A stretch of DNA of 32,969 nt, taken from the NCBI RefSeq assembly GCF_945870625.1, contig NZ_CAMBTS010000026.1:1-32969 (forward strand), read 5' to 3'. Source of the DNA: Novosphingobium sp. Chol11 (GTDB taxonomy: Bacteria > Pseudomonadota > Alphaproteobacteria > Sphingomonadales > Sphingomonadaceae). The position numbers and the translations under genes were made by a program. Under the pieces are notes generated by a model. That model was not told the origin of the DNA, made no database searches, and saw only the letters and a program-made list of their open reading frames with translations. Position 1 is the first letter of the stretch. Each line of letters begins with the position of its first letter. Shown one piece after another: positions 1 through 7,096 of the stretch.

Positions 1-2
1 GT

Positions 3-503
3 ACGCGCGAATTCACCTCGATCGAACAAGCCGCAGCATCGCCTTTGGCTGAGGCGATGTTTGGTCTGGGCGATGTGACCGGGGTTTTTTACGGGCGTGA
101 CTTCATCTCCGTGACCATCGCGCCGGGGGCGCAATGGAGCGACAACAAGCCGCAAGTGCTGTCGTTGTTGCTCGATCATTTCACAGCGCAGGCACCGCTC
201 TTTATCGCACAAAGCGCAGACTTTGCGGTTCCCGCCGAAGACGATGACGCGATGATCGGCGATGATCCCGCCGATGCGGACATTGTCGACCAGATCAAAG
301 ACTTGATCGAAACCCGGGTGCGGCCTGCAGTGGCCAATGATGGCGGCGACATCATCTATCGCGGTTTTCGTGAAGGGGTGGTTTATCTGAAGATGCAGGG
401 CGCTTGCTCCGGTTGCCCCTCGTCCACCGCCACGCTGAAACAAGGCATCGAATCGCTGCTGCGCCACTATGTGCCGGAAGTGCAGGAAGTGCGCGCGGCC
501 TGA
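3..503 (+). CDS. NFU1-type iron-sulfur cluster scaffold/carrier protein (5' end outside window)
   Basis: The protein carries or assembles Fe-S clusters for delivery to apoproteins in the cytoplasm. The reading frame is open from base 3, so the start lies outside the window. The visible N-terminal part (REFTSIEQAA, then GDVTGVFYGRDFISVT) matches the Nfu_N domain. An acidic linker (AEDDDAMIGDDPADAD) leads to a C-terminal NifU-like domain with GGDI and the cluster-binding CxxC in GACSGCPSS. The gene ends with RAA-stop. The two-domain architecture is that of mitochondrial NFU1 and its alphaproteobacterial relatives rather than of full NifU. A nitroreductase-family gene follows in the same direction after about 85 nt. 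Only the extreme N-terminus, perhaps 25-35 residues, is missing. Confidence 0.93.
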   Translation, partial: TREFTSIEQAAASPLAEAMFGLGDVTGVFYGRDFISVTIAPGAQWSDNKPQVLSLLLDHFTAQAPLFIAQSADFAVPAEDDDAMIGDDPADADIVDQIKDLIETRVRPAVANDGGDIIYRGFREGVVYLKMQGACSGCPSSTATLKQGIESLLRHYVPEVQEVRAA

Positions 504-588
504 TACGCCGCCTGATTCGCCGCATGGTCCGCCACCGGGCTCAATCGCAAATGCGGCCTGCCCGTGCTTGAAAGAAGGCAAATCCATC

Positions 589-1194
589 GTGCCCCAGCCT
601 GAAAATGCCCTGCCGCTCGATGATGCCGCGCTCGATCGGATATTCCGCACCGCGCGCAGCTATAATGGTTATCTCGATCAGCCGGTCAGCGAAGCCCAAC
701 TCCACGCGATCTGGGATCTGATGAAGATGGGGCCGACTTCGGCCAACCAGATGCCGGCGCGGCTGATTTGGTGCGTTTCGGCAGAGGCGAAAGAAAAGCT
801 CGCCGTTTGCAGCAGCAGCACCAATGCCGACAAGATCCGGAACGCCCCGGTCAGCGTCGTCATCGGCATGGATCTTGATTTCCATGAGCAACTGCCGTGG
901 CTCTTTCCGCATGCCGATGCGCGGGCGTGGTTCGCAAACGAAGCGCTGCGGGAAACCTCGGCGATGCGCAATTCGGCGCTGCAAGGTGCCTATTTCATCA
1001 TCGCCGCGCGCGCACTCGGGCTGGATACCGGGCCGATGTCGGGCTTTGACAATGCCGCCGTCGATGCCGCATTCTTCGGCGATACGCCGCGTGTGAAATC
1101 AAACTTCATTGCCACGCTTGGGTATGGCGACCCGGCAACGATTTTCGGGCGCAGCCCCCGCCCTGATTTCGCCACCTTCAATACGTTGGCCTGA
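589..1194 (+). CDS. RutE-like nitroreductase family protein (malonic semialdehyde reductase type)
   Basis: This is a flavin (FMN) and NAD(P)H-dependent reductase of the nitroreductase fold, closest in appearance to RutE/HadB, which reduce malonic semialdehyde or related aldehydes. Visible family features are FRTARSYNGYLDQPVS near residue 20, MGPTSANQMPARL (FMN-contacting N-terminal motif), LQGAYFIIAARALGLDTGPMSGFD and the C-terminal IATLGYGDPA. At 201 residues it has the usual family length. The GTG at 589 is chosen because it follows AAGAAGG at suitable spacing and gives this length; an upstream in-frame ATG at 469 would overlap the preceding gene by 35 nt and add a low-complexity leader. 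There are no other rut genes nearby, so the physiological substrate is uncertain. Confidence 0.88.
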   Translation: MPQPENALPLDDAALDRIFRTARSYNGYLDQPVSEAQLHAIWDLMKMGPTSANQMPARLIWCVSAEAKEKLAVCSSSTNADKIRNAPVSVVIGMDLDFHEQLPWLFPHADARAWFANEALRETSAMRNSALQGAYFIIAARALGLDTGPMSGFDNAAVDAAFFGDTPRVKSNFIATLGYGDPATIFGRSPRPDFATFNTLA

Positions 1195-1206
1195 AGCGCC
1201 TTCATC

Positions 1207-1842
1207 GTGCGCTTGCTGGTCATAGACTGCGCCACCGAGGCCTGTTCGGTGGCGCTGTTTGACGGTGGACTGCTGATCGGCGGCACGTTTGCGATGCTCG
1301 GGCGGGGGCATGCCGAACGCTTGATCCCGATGATCGAAGCGCTACCCGGCCATGGTCGCTCGCGGCGGATCGCAGTAGATGCAGGGCCAGGAAGCTTTAC
1401 CGGCATCCGCGTTGGCTTGGCCGCTGCGCGCGCGCTGGCGCTGGCATGGGACGCGGCGGTCGAAGGATATTCAAGCCTCGCACTGGTTGCGGCGATGGCA
1501 CGCGCGCAGCATCCGGGCCAGGCGATCGATGCGGTGATGACCGGCGGCCACGGCGAATGGTTTTTTCAGGCGTTCGATGCGGATGGAGCGGCCTTGGCCC
1601 CTTCGGCCTCGTGTTCCCCCGAGGCGGCGGCGGCGATGTCGCGGGCACCGGTCGTCGCCGGGAGCCAGGCTGCGGCGCTTGCTGCGCTGCGCGGTGGCGG
1701 CGTTGAGCCACTCCCGCTCTGGCCCGATGCACGCGCGCTGGGCGCGCTCCCGGCCGCCGCGCTGCTCCCTGATCCGATTGCCGCCTATGGCCGCGCACCC
1801 GATGCGCAAGTGCCGCGCACCAGCGCCTCCTGCAATCAATGA
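1207..1842 (+). CDS. tsaB: tRNA threonylcarbamoyladenosine biosynthesis protein TsaB
   Basis: TsaB is the non-catalytic ASKHA-fold partner of TsaD in the complex that installs t6A at position 37 of ANN-decoding tRNAs. The N-terminus (RLLVIDCATEACSVAL), GHAERLIPMIEALL-like segment and AVDAGPGSFTGIRVGLAAARALA are diagnostic of the family. The start is a GTG at 1207, 12 nt after the preceding stop. The length of 211 residues is normal. The last codons overlap rimI by 4 nt (ATGA), indicating translational coupling, and tsaB-rimI is a very widespread pairing. The C-terminal half is Ala-rich and diverged, as is usual in this family. Confidence 0.95.
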   Translation: MRLLVIDCATEACSVALFDGGLLIGGTFAMLGRGHAERLIPMIEALPGHGRSRRIAVDAGPGSFTGIRVGLAAARALALAWDAAVEGYSSLALVAAMARAQHPGQAIDAVMTGGHGEWFFQAFDADGAALAPSASCSPEAAAAMSRAPVVAGSQAAALAALRGGGVEPLPLWPDARALGALPAAALLPDPIAAYGRAPDAQVPRTSASCNQ

Positions 1843-2321
1843 CGGGTGTCCCGCCTGAAATGCAGGACGATCTCGACCGGATCATGAGGGTGATGGAGTG
1901 CGCTTTCTTGCCGCACTACGGCGAGGCTTGGAACCGCCGCCAAGTTTCGGACTCGCTTGTTCTGACCAGCAGTCGCTATTGTCTGATTACCCCCGATGGT
2001 TTGTTTCGCCCGGCTGACGGCGAGGTAACGGCGGGCTTTACTCTTTCGCGCGGTTTGTTCGACGAAGAAGAACTCCTGCTGTTTGCGATTGCGCCGGCCT
2101 ATCGCGGGCAAGGTCTCGGCCGCAAGCTGCTATGCCACTGTATAGAGCAAGCACGCGCGCGCGGCGTTCGAAGAATGTTTCTCGAGATGCGCAAGGACAA
2201 TCCTGCGGGTGCGCTTTACGCCTCGCTAGGTTTTCGGATCGTGGGGGTCCGTCCGCAATACTACCGATTGTCGGGCGGTGAGCGGCTTGACGCGATTAGT
2301 CAGGAACTTGTGCTCGTTTGA
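1839..2321 (+). CDS. rimI: Ribosomal-protein-alanine N-acetyltransferase RimI (GNAT family)
   Basis: This is a cytoplasmic GNAT acetyltransferase; RimI acetylates the N-terminal alanine of ribosomal protein S18 using acetyl-CoA. The acetyl-CoA-binding motif A is clear: LLLFAIAPAYRGQGLGRKLL (about residues 77-96, with the Q/R-x-x-G-x-G/A signature RGQGLG). Motif B follows as MFLEMRKDNPAGALYASLGFRIVGVRPQYY. It is 160 residues long, as expected. The ATG overlaps the tsaB stop by 4 nt. The N-terminal 30 residues are less typical, so a specificity other than S18 cannot be excluded. Confidence 0.93.
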   Translation: MTGVPPEMQDDLDRIMRVMECAFLPHYGEAWNRRQVSDSLVLTSSRYCLITPDGLFRPADGEVTAGFTLSRGLFDEEELLLFAIAPAYRGQGLGRKLLCHCIEQARARGVRRMFLEMRKDNPAGALYASLGFRIVGVRPQYYRLSGGERLDAISQELVLV

Positions 2322-2509
2322 TGAACGATGAATTTTAAAGGTGCGATAATTTGGTTAAAATTTGTAAATTCGCCAACTTTATGCACAACTCTCGGTTGTT
2401 TTCAGGATTTTTGGGCTTATGAATAAGGTTCACGCCTCAATGCAAACATTGTCCCGTTGGATAGTTTGCAAGCCAGAGATGTGGTTCAACAAAAGAAGGT
2501 CGGTTCGCA

Positions 2510-2953
2510 ATGAGTGAGATTGAAAACGATATGCGGGAGACGCTGATCACGCTGGCAGCAGACATTGTTGCTGCGCATGTCAGCAACAACAGCGTGGCAG
2601 TCAGTGATTTGCCAGTGCTCATTTCCAACGTATACGGCGCGCTTGCCGGATTGAGCCCGGGCCAGCCGGTTGCCGAACCGTTGCCTGAGCCTGCAGTCTC
2701 GGTCCGTTCTTCGATCAAGAACGACCATATCGTCTGCCTTGAAGATGGCAAAAAGCTCAAGATGCTGAAGCGTCACCTGATGACTCGGTATAACATGACG
2801 CCGGATCAGTATCGTACGCGCTGGAATCTTCCTTCCGACTATCCCATGGTTGCGCCGGCCTATGCCGAAAAGCGCCGTGAGCTCGCCAAGAAGATCGGCC
2901 TTGGTCGCAAGCCCGCCCCGAAGCGCGGCCGCCCGGCTAAAACTGCCGCGTGA
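2510..2953 (+). CDS. MucR/Ros family transcriptional regulator
   Basis: This is a zinc-finger-like DNA-binding regulator of the MucR/Ros family, which in alphaproteobacteria controls exopolysaccharide, motility and cell-cycle genes by binding AT-rich DNA with TA steps. The N-terminal 60 residues form the oligomerisation region. The core is DHIVCLEDGKKLKMLKRHL followed by MTPDQYRTRWNLPSDYPMVAP, and the C-terminus is a basic tail with KRGRPAK resembling an AT-hook. The second zinc-ligand cysteine of Ros (CxxC) is Asp here (CLED), as in many MucR proteins. Length is 147 residues. AAGAAGG precedes the start. The 188-bp upstream region is AT-rich, consistent with autoregulation known in the family (inference). 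Confidence 0.92.
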   Translation: MSEIENDMRETLITLAADIVAAHVSNNSVAVSDLPVLISNVYGALAGLSPGQPVAEPLPEPAVSVRSSIKNDHIVCLEDGKKLKMLKRHLMTRYNMTPDQYRTRWNLPSDYPMVAPAYAEKRRELAKKIGLGRKPAPKRGRPAKTAA

Positions 2954-2974
2954 TGCGCGTCTGAGGACGAGAGG

Positions 2975-3006
2975 AAAACGGCCCGGCCAGCACGCCGGGC
3001 CGTTTT
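2975..3006 (+). terminator. Intrinsic terminator after mucR
   Basis: A perfect 12-bp stem (AAAACGGCCCGG at 2975-2986 with CCGGGCCGTTTT at 2995-3006) encloses an 8-nt loop and ends in TTTT, 22 nt beyond the mucR stop. The A-run on the left arm makes it usable on both strands. It separates mucR from the Fur-family gene. Confidence 0.93.
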
Positions 3007-3181
3007 CGTATCGGTTGGCGCGCCGACGTGTGCCGCGCTTGGCAAACATCGCCCCGACATTCGTTGCTCAAACCGTTTTGCACAAGTCGTTTCGGCCAAA
3101 TCCTTCCGGCAAGATCGTTCCGGTTGAAGATTTGGCGCAGTGGCTTATGATCGCGCATTCCATTGTTGAGAGTGGCAGGCG

Positions 3182-3604
3182 GTGCAGCAACCCATCGATA
3201 TCGAGGCGCTTTGCGCCGAGCGCGGCCTGAGAATCACCGATCAACGGCGCGTGATCGCGCGGGTGCTCTCAGAAAGCGATGACCATCCTGATGTCGAAAA
3301 GCTGCACGAGCGCGCCGCCGCGCGTGATCCGCGCATTTCGATCGCGACGGTTTACCGGACTGTGCGCCTGTTTGAAGAGGCGGGCATTCTTGATCGCCAC
3401 GATTTCGGCGATGGCCGCGCGCGCTATGAGGCTACGCCCGAGGCGCATCACGACCACCTGATCGATGTCGAAACCGGCAAGGTCATTGAATTTGTCGATC
3501 CCGAACTGGAAGCTTTGCAGCGGCAGATTGCCGAACGGCTTGGCTATCGGCTCGTCGATCACCGGATGGAGCTTTATGGCGTCAAGCTTGATCGCAAGGC
3601 GTAA
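3182..3604 (+). CDS. Fur family transcriptional regulator (Fur/Mur type)
   Basis: This is a metal-responsive dimeric repressor of the Fur superfamily. The winged-helix DNA-binding domain is at residues 1-85 (RITDQRRVIARVL, then the recognition helix ISIATVYRTVRLFEEAGIL). The dimerisation and metal-sensing domain contains HHDHLIDVETGKVIEFVDPELE, with the HHDH metal-binding cluster. The structural CxxC of E. coli Fur is replaced by DVETG, which is usual in alphaproteobacterial Fur/Mur proteins, so the sensed metal could be iron or manganese. Length is 140 residues. The GTG start at 3182 is the only one that fits the family N-terminus. The stop overlaps the likely start of the downstream acyltransferase by about 29 nt, suggesting coupled expression. 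Confidence 0.93.
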   Translation: MQQPIDIEALCAERGLRITDQRRVIARVLSESDDHPDVEKLHERAAARDPRISIATVYRTVRLFEEAGILDRHDFGDGRARYEATPEAHHDHLIDVETGKVIEFVDPELEALQRQIAERLGYRLVDHRMELYGVKLDRKA

Positions 3605-4451
3605 TGCCCGCCGCAAGGTAGGGCCGGAACGCGGTGCTCCGATCTCGTGGATGGGATGGAGCCGCATCTTTCTGCGCCTGCTTTGCCTCGCGCTTTCGCT
3701 GCTGGTGTGCGTGCCATTGCATCTGGCCTATCGCAAGATCCACTATGGCTCGCCCTTCCCGCGCCTGTTCCTCCTGCTGGCGGCGCGATCGGTCGGCGCG
3801 CGCGTGCGCGTCCACGGCGTGCCGCTGCGGCGCGATGTGTTCTATATCTCCAACCATCTGGGTTGGGTCGATATCCTCGCGCTGGGCGGCGCGAGCGGCA
3901 CTGCGTTTGTTTCGGCCGCTGAGATTGGCGAGGCACCAATCGTGGGCTGGCTGGCGCGGATGAACCGAACCGTATTCATTACCCGCGAAGACCGCATGGG
4001 CGTCGCCGACCAGATCAACCGGCTGCGCGAAGCCTTGGCAGACAACTGGTCGATCACCGTTTTTCCTGAGGGCACCTGCACCGACGGCCAATCGCTGCTG
4101 CCCTTCAAAACGCCCATCCTGCGCGTGCTCGAACCGCCGCCGCCGGGCGTGCTGGTGCAGCCGGTGGTGCTTGATTATGGACGCGTGGCCGAATGGATCG
4201 GCTGGATCGGCACCGAATCAGGCATGGACAACGGCAAGCGTGTGCTCGCGCGGCGCGGCTCGTTCCGGCTGGAGGTGCATTTCCTCGAACCGTTCGATCC
4301 GCGCGACTTTCTGGGCCGCAAAGCCATCGCCGCCGAAGCGCGCAGCCGGATCGAGCCCGCCATCGAAGCCGCGCTGGGCAAGCCGCTGCGCCCCTTCGGC
4401 CACGACGCCGGCTCGGTACGCTATGTGGCGAAGACCGCGGATGCGGCCTGA
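3576..4451 (+). CDS. 1-acyl-sn-glycerol-3-phosphate acyltransferase (PlsC-like)
   Basis: This is a membrane-associated acyltransferase transferring an acyl group to a lysophospholipid, in phosphatidic acid or ornithine-lipid synthesis. A hydrophobic N-terminal segment (IFLRLLCLALSLLVCVPLHLA) anchors it. The catalytic block I is NHLGWVD (HX4D), a FITRED segment follows, and block III is VFPEGTCTDG. The ATG at 3576 is chosen because GGAG lies just upstream, although it lies inside fur; an ATG at 3651, just ahead of the membrane segment, is a reasonable alternative. The C-terminal 70 residues are typical of the alphaproteobacterial branch. The exact acceptor lipid cannot be told from sequence. 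Confidence 0.88.
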   Translation: MASSLIARRNARRKVGPERGAPISWMGWSRIFLRLLCLALSLLVCVPLHLAYRKIHYGSPFPRLFLLLAARSVGARVRVHGVPLRRDVFYISNHLGWVDILALGGASGTAFVSAAEIGEAPIVGWLARMNRTVFITREDRMGVADQINRLREALADNWSITVFPEGTCTDGQSLLPFKTPILRVLEPPPPGVLVQPVVLDYGRVAEWIGWIGTESGMDNGKRVLARRGSFRLEVHFLEPFDPRDFLGRKAIAAEARSRIEPAIEAALGKPLRPFGHDAGSVRYVAKTADAA

Positions 4452-4532
4452 GCAGGGACGAAGCTAGTCAGGCCGAGTGCTGGATAAACCAGCGTCACGT
4501 GCTGGTCAGATGAAAAGGGAGCACTTTTCGGA

Positions 4533-4838
4533 CTAGCTCTCTCTCGGCCAGTCTCCCTCCGGCCAGTCGCGGGCGGTGTGGATGACCCGCAAGATCGAGA
4601 CGGCTTGGTCGGCGTCGGTCATGGCATAAGCGATGATGTAAGGCAGGCGGCGCACGGACTTTTCGTAAATGCCTGCTACGCGGCCAGGGCGGCCAGTGGC
4701 GAAGGTGCCCAGCGCGTTGCCTGCTTCGCGAATAGCGGCCGCGACGCGCTGCGCTGAGTCCAGATTATTTCGTGCGATATGTTCTGCCTGAGCAATGATG
4801 TCTGCAAGCGCAGACCGGGTCCATTCGACCCGGCGCAT
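4533..4838 (-). CDS. ParE/RelE-family toxin
   Basis: This is a 101-residue toxin of the RelE/ParE superfamily. It shows the family pattern: a basic N-terminus (VEWTRSALADIIAQAEHIA), a central helix (AQRVAAAIREAGNAL), GRPGRVAGIYEKSVRRLPYIIAYAM, and a C-terminal strand with ILRVIHTARDWP. The R-x-LPYIIAY and RVIHTARDWP signatures fit ParE-like gyrase inhibitors better than ribosome-dependent RelE (inference). The start codon overlaps the antitoxin stop by one base (TAATG), so translation is coupled. The pair lies on the opposite strand between plsC and miaB, interrupting an otherwise co-directional housekeeping block. Confidence 0.9.
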   Translation of the reverse strand: MRRVEWTRSALADIIAQAEHIARNNLDSAQRVAAAIREAGNALGTFATGRPGRVAGIYEKSVRRLPYIIAYAMTDADQAVSILRVIHTARDWPEGDWPRES

Positions 4839-5095
4839 TATCCTTGCGCAGTTGCGATGCGCGCAATCGCGGCGTCCAGTTCAGCCATTGCGGCATCATG
4901 CGGCAACACGCGCCCCGCCGCGACATCGGCAAGACCTTGCTCAATCCCCTCGATGATGGATAGCTCGCGCTCGACATAAGCGGCGACCGCCTCGGCGGCG
5001 AGGTAGGAGCGGCTGCGGCGGGTGCTGGCGGCGATGCGCGAGAGCCGTTCGTGAACTTCGAGCGGCAAGCGCATGGTCATCGTGGTGGTGGTCAT
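4838..5095 (-). CDS. ParD/CopG-like ribbon-helix-helix antitoxin
   Basis: This 85-residue antitoxin pairs with the ParE-like toxin that overlaps its stop. The N-terminal ribbon-helix-helix domain (MTMRLPLEVHERLSRIAASTRRSRSYL) binds DNA as a dimer. The C-terminal acidic, Ala-rich helices (VERELSIIEGIEQGLADVAAG, then HDAAMAELDAAIARI) are expected to wrap the toxin. The ATG at 5095 is chosen because it opens the RHH strand and has AGGA about 7 nt upstream; an in-frame ATG at 5191 would run through the promoter region. Autoregulation is likely through the inverted repeat at 5105-5120. Confidence 0.9.
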   Translation of the reverse strand: MTTTTMTMRLPLEVHERLSRIAASTRRSRSYLAAEAVAAYVERELSIIEGIEQGLADVAAGRVLPHDAAMAELDAAIARIATAQG

Positions 5096-5104
5096 ATTGA
5101 ATCC

Positions 5105-5120
5105 TGTACTTCTTTGTACA
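5105..5120. promoter_or_regulatory. Candidate operator of the toxin-antitoxin pair
   Basis: A TGTAC-N6-GTACA inverted repeat lies 10 bp upstream of the antitoxin ATG, in the 149-bp region shared with divergently transcribed miaB. RHH antitoxins usually bind short palindromes at this position. The functional call is inference from position and symmetry. Confidence 0.5.
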
Positions 5121-5244
5121 CAAGCTAACACGATTGATCCAGCCGTGAAAGCGAGCTTGCCCGGCGCTGCTCTTGCAAGGCCTTGCGCCAAAAGGATGCG
5201 GGCCCCTTCATTCCCCCACGATTCTGGCGTATGAGGCGCGGCTT

Positions 5245-6591
5245 ATGGCCGCATCCCCTCCCCCCCGCACCTTCCATGTCAAAAGCTTTGGCTGCCAGAT
5301 GAACGTCTATGACGGCGAGCGCATGGCCGAACTGTTGACCGCGCGCGGGATGACGGCCGCGAGCGAACGCGCCGAGGCCGATCTGGTGGTGCTGAACACG
5401 TGCCATATCCGCGAGCGGGCGACCGAGAAGGTTTATTCCGACATCGGCCGGATCGTGAAAGAAGGACAGCGGAAAGACGGCGCCGCGCCGGTGATCGCCG
5501 TGGCGGGCTGCGTGGCGCAGGCCGAGGGCGCCGAGATCATGGCGCGCGCGCCCTCGGTGCGCGTGGTGGTTGGCCCGCAATCCTATCACCGCTTGCCCGA
5601 AATGGTGGCGCAGGCCGCCGCCGGGGGCCGCGCGATGGAAACCGACATGCCCGCCGAGGCCAAGTTTGCCGCGCTGCCCGGGCGGCGCAAGGTGGGGGCT
5701 TCGGCGTTCCTGACGGTGCAGGAAGGCTGCGACAAGTTCTGCACGTATTGTGTGGTGCCATATACGCGCGGGGCCGAGCTATCGCGGCCCTATGCCGATC
5801 TGGTGAGAGAGGCACACCAACTGGTCGAAGGCGGTGCGTGCGAGATCACCTTGTTGGGGCAGAACGTTAATGCCTGGCACGGCGAAAACGGCCGGGGCCG
5901 CCCGGCAGGGCTGGCGGCGTTGATGGACGAACTGGCCTTGATCCCGGAGCTGGCGCGGATCCGCTATACCACCAGCCACCCCGCCGACATGGATGAGGCG
6001 CTGATCGCCGCACATGGAAGCAACCGCAAGCTGATGCCGTTTTTCCATCTTCCGGTGCAATCGGGCAGCGACCGTGTGCTCAAGGCGATGAACCGCAGCC
6101 ACACTGTGGAAAGCTATCTGCGGCTGCTGGAGCGGGTGCGTGCGGTGCGTCCTGATATTGCGCTATCGGGCGATTTCATTGTCGGTTTTCCCGGCGAAAC
6201 CGAGGCCGAATTTGAGGACACACTGCGCCTGATCGAAGCAGTCGGCTATGCGCAGGCATTCAGCTTCATGTATTCCGCGCGGCCCGGAACCCCGGCGGCG
6301 GCGATGGACGGACAAGTGCCCGCAGCGGTGATGGAAGAGCGCCTGCAACGGCTGCAAGCCGCGCTTCAGCGCAGCAGCCTGGCGTTCAATCAGGCCAGCA
6401 TCGGCAAGCGGTGCACCGTCCTGGTCGAGCGCAAGGGCCGCCGTGACGGGCAGTGGCTGGGCAAATCGCCCTGGCTGCAGTCGGTCCATTTTTCCGGCGA
6501 GGCGGCACTCGGCGAGTTGGTCGAGGTCGATCTGATCGACGCGGGGCCAAACTCGCTATCGGGCCAGTTGGCGACGCAGCAGATCACCTAA
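5245..6591 (+). CDS. miaB: tRNA-2-methylthio-N6-dimethylallyladenosine synthase MiaB
   Basis: This radical-SAM methylthiotransferase converts i6A37 to ms2i6A37 in tRNAs reading UNN codons. The N-terminal UPF0004 domain supplies the auxiliary cluster cysteines C17 (FGCQMN), C53 (NTCHIRERA) and C89 (AGCVAQ). The radical-SAM cluster motif CxxxCxxC is C162, C166 and C169 in GCDKFCTYCVVPYTRG. A C-terminal TRAM domain (about residues 380-445) completes the enzyme. It is 448 residues, the normal length. The ATG at 5245 gives the family N-terminus; the frame is open further upstream to 5173 without a family match. It starts the miaB-phoH-ybeY-corC block common in alphaproteobacteria. Confidence 0.97.
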   Translation: MAASPPPRTFHVKSFGCQMNVYDGERMAELLTARGMTAASERAEADLVVLNTCHIRERATEKVYSDIGRIVKEGQRKDGAAPVIAVAGCVAQAEGAEIMARAPSVRVVVGPQSYHRLPEMVAQAAAGGRAMETDMPAEAKFAALPGRRKVGASAFLTVQEGCDKFCTYCVVPYTRGAELSRPYADLVREAHQLVEGGACEITLLGQNVNAWHGENGRGRPAGLAALMDELALIPELARIRYTTSHPADMDEALIAAHGSNRKLMPFFHLPVQSGSDRVLKAMNRSHTVESYLRLLERVRAVRPDIALSGDFIVGFPGETEAEFEDTLRLIEAVGYAQAFSFMYSARPGTPAAAMDGQVPAAVMEERLQRLQAALQRSSLAFNQASIGKRCTVLVERKGRRDGQWLGKSPWLQSVHFSGEAALGELVEVDLIDAGPNSLSGQLATQQIT

Positions 6592-6599
6592 GACCAACA

Positions 6600-6617
6600 G
6601 CGCCGTGCCGACGGCGC
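6600..6617. terminator. Hairpin between miaB and a convergent small gene
   Basis: GCGCCGT (6600-6606) and ACGGCGC (6611-6617) form a 7-bp perfect stem with a 4-nt loop in the 27-bp gap between the miaB stop and the stop of the small minus-strand gene. It has no clear T-tract, so it may be a weak or factor-assisted bidirectional terminator. Confidence 0.45.
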
Positions 6618-6618
6618 A

Positions 6619-6858
6619 TCACAAATGGCGGCGATGCCACTGACGGCGAAGCCGCTGCAGATCGCGGCGGTCCTCGCGTAGTTCGCGCAGCGCAAGGCGC
6701 TCCTGGCGGACATTGCCGGTGCGCCGGGCATATTGAAGGCGGGCCAGATCCTGCCGGATTTCGGCGCGTTCGCGGTGAATGGCATAAGGACGTGCCTGCG
6801 CCATTGCGGGCATCAGGGTTGCGGCAGCAAGTGTGGCGATCAAAATCAGCTTTCGCAT
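6619..6858 (-). CDS. Small secreted Arg-rich helical protein, function unknown
   Basis: This 79-residue protein has a clear Sec signal peptide (MRKLILIATLAAATLMPA, cleavage predicted after AMAQA at residue 22). The mature part is about 57 residues, with 18 arginines plus many Glu, Asp and Leu. It has a heptad-like amphipathic pattern (RAEIRQDLARLQYARR, then RLALRELREDRRDLQRLRRQ), suggesting a charged coiled-coil in the periplasm. GGAG precedes the ATG at 6858. The in-frame ATG at 6900 would put extra residues ahead of the signal peptide. Similar short charged periplasmic proteins occur in sphingomonads, but no named family is recognised. It is transcribed against its neighbours, convergent with miaB and divergent from phoH. 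Confidence 0.8.
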   Translation of the reverse strand: MRKLILIATLAAATLMPAMAQARPYAIHRERAEIRQDLARLQYARRTGNVRQERLALRELREDRRDLQRLRRQWHRRHL

Positions 6859-7000
6859 AAGTCTGCTCCTTCGAAGGGCGATTCGCAGGCCCTGAGCCAA
6901 GAACTACGATCTCAACGCTGAATAGTTTGCGAACCGCAGCTTCATCGCCATGCAAGCGTTGTCGCAAGGCGTTACACTTGCGCGGCTGCGCCACACAGCG

Positions 7001-7032
7001 CCGCAAATCGTCATGCCATGCACGATTTGCGG
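7001..7032. repeat. Perfect 11-bp inverted repeat upstream of phoH
   Basis: CCGCAAATCGT at 7001-7011 is exactly mirrored by ACGATTTGCGG at 7022-7032, with a 10-nt spacer. It sits in the 238-bp divergent region between the small secreted protein and phoH, 64 bp before the phoH ATG. There is no T-tract, so an operator or 5'-UTR hairpin is more likely than a terminator (inference). Confidence 0.65.
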
Positions 7033-7096
7033 GTCATCTGTCTTGCGCCTGTCGCATCGCGGCCTAATCTGGCGCAGTTAAATCTGAAAGGAGCGC

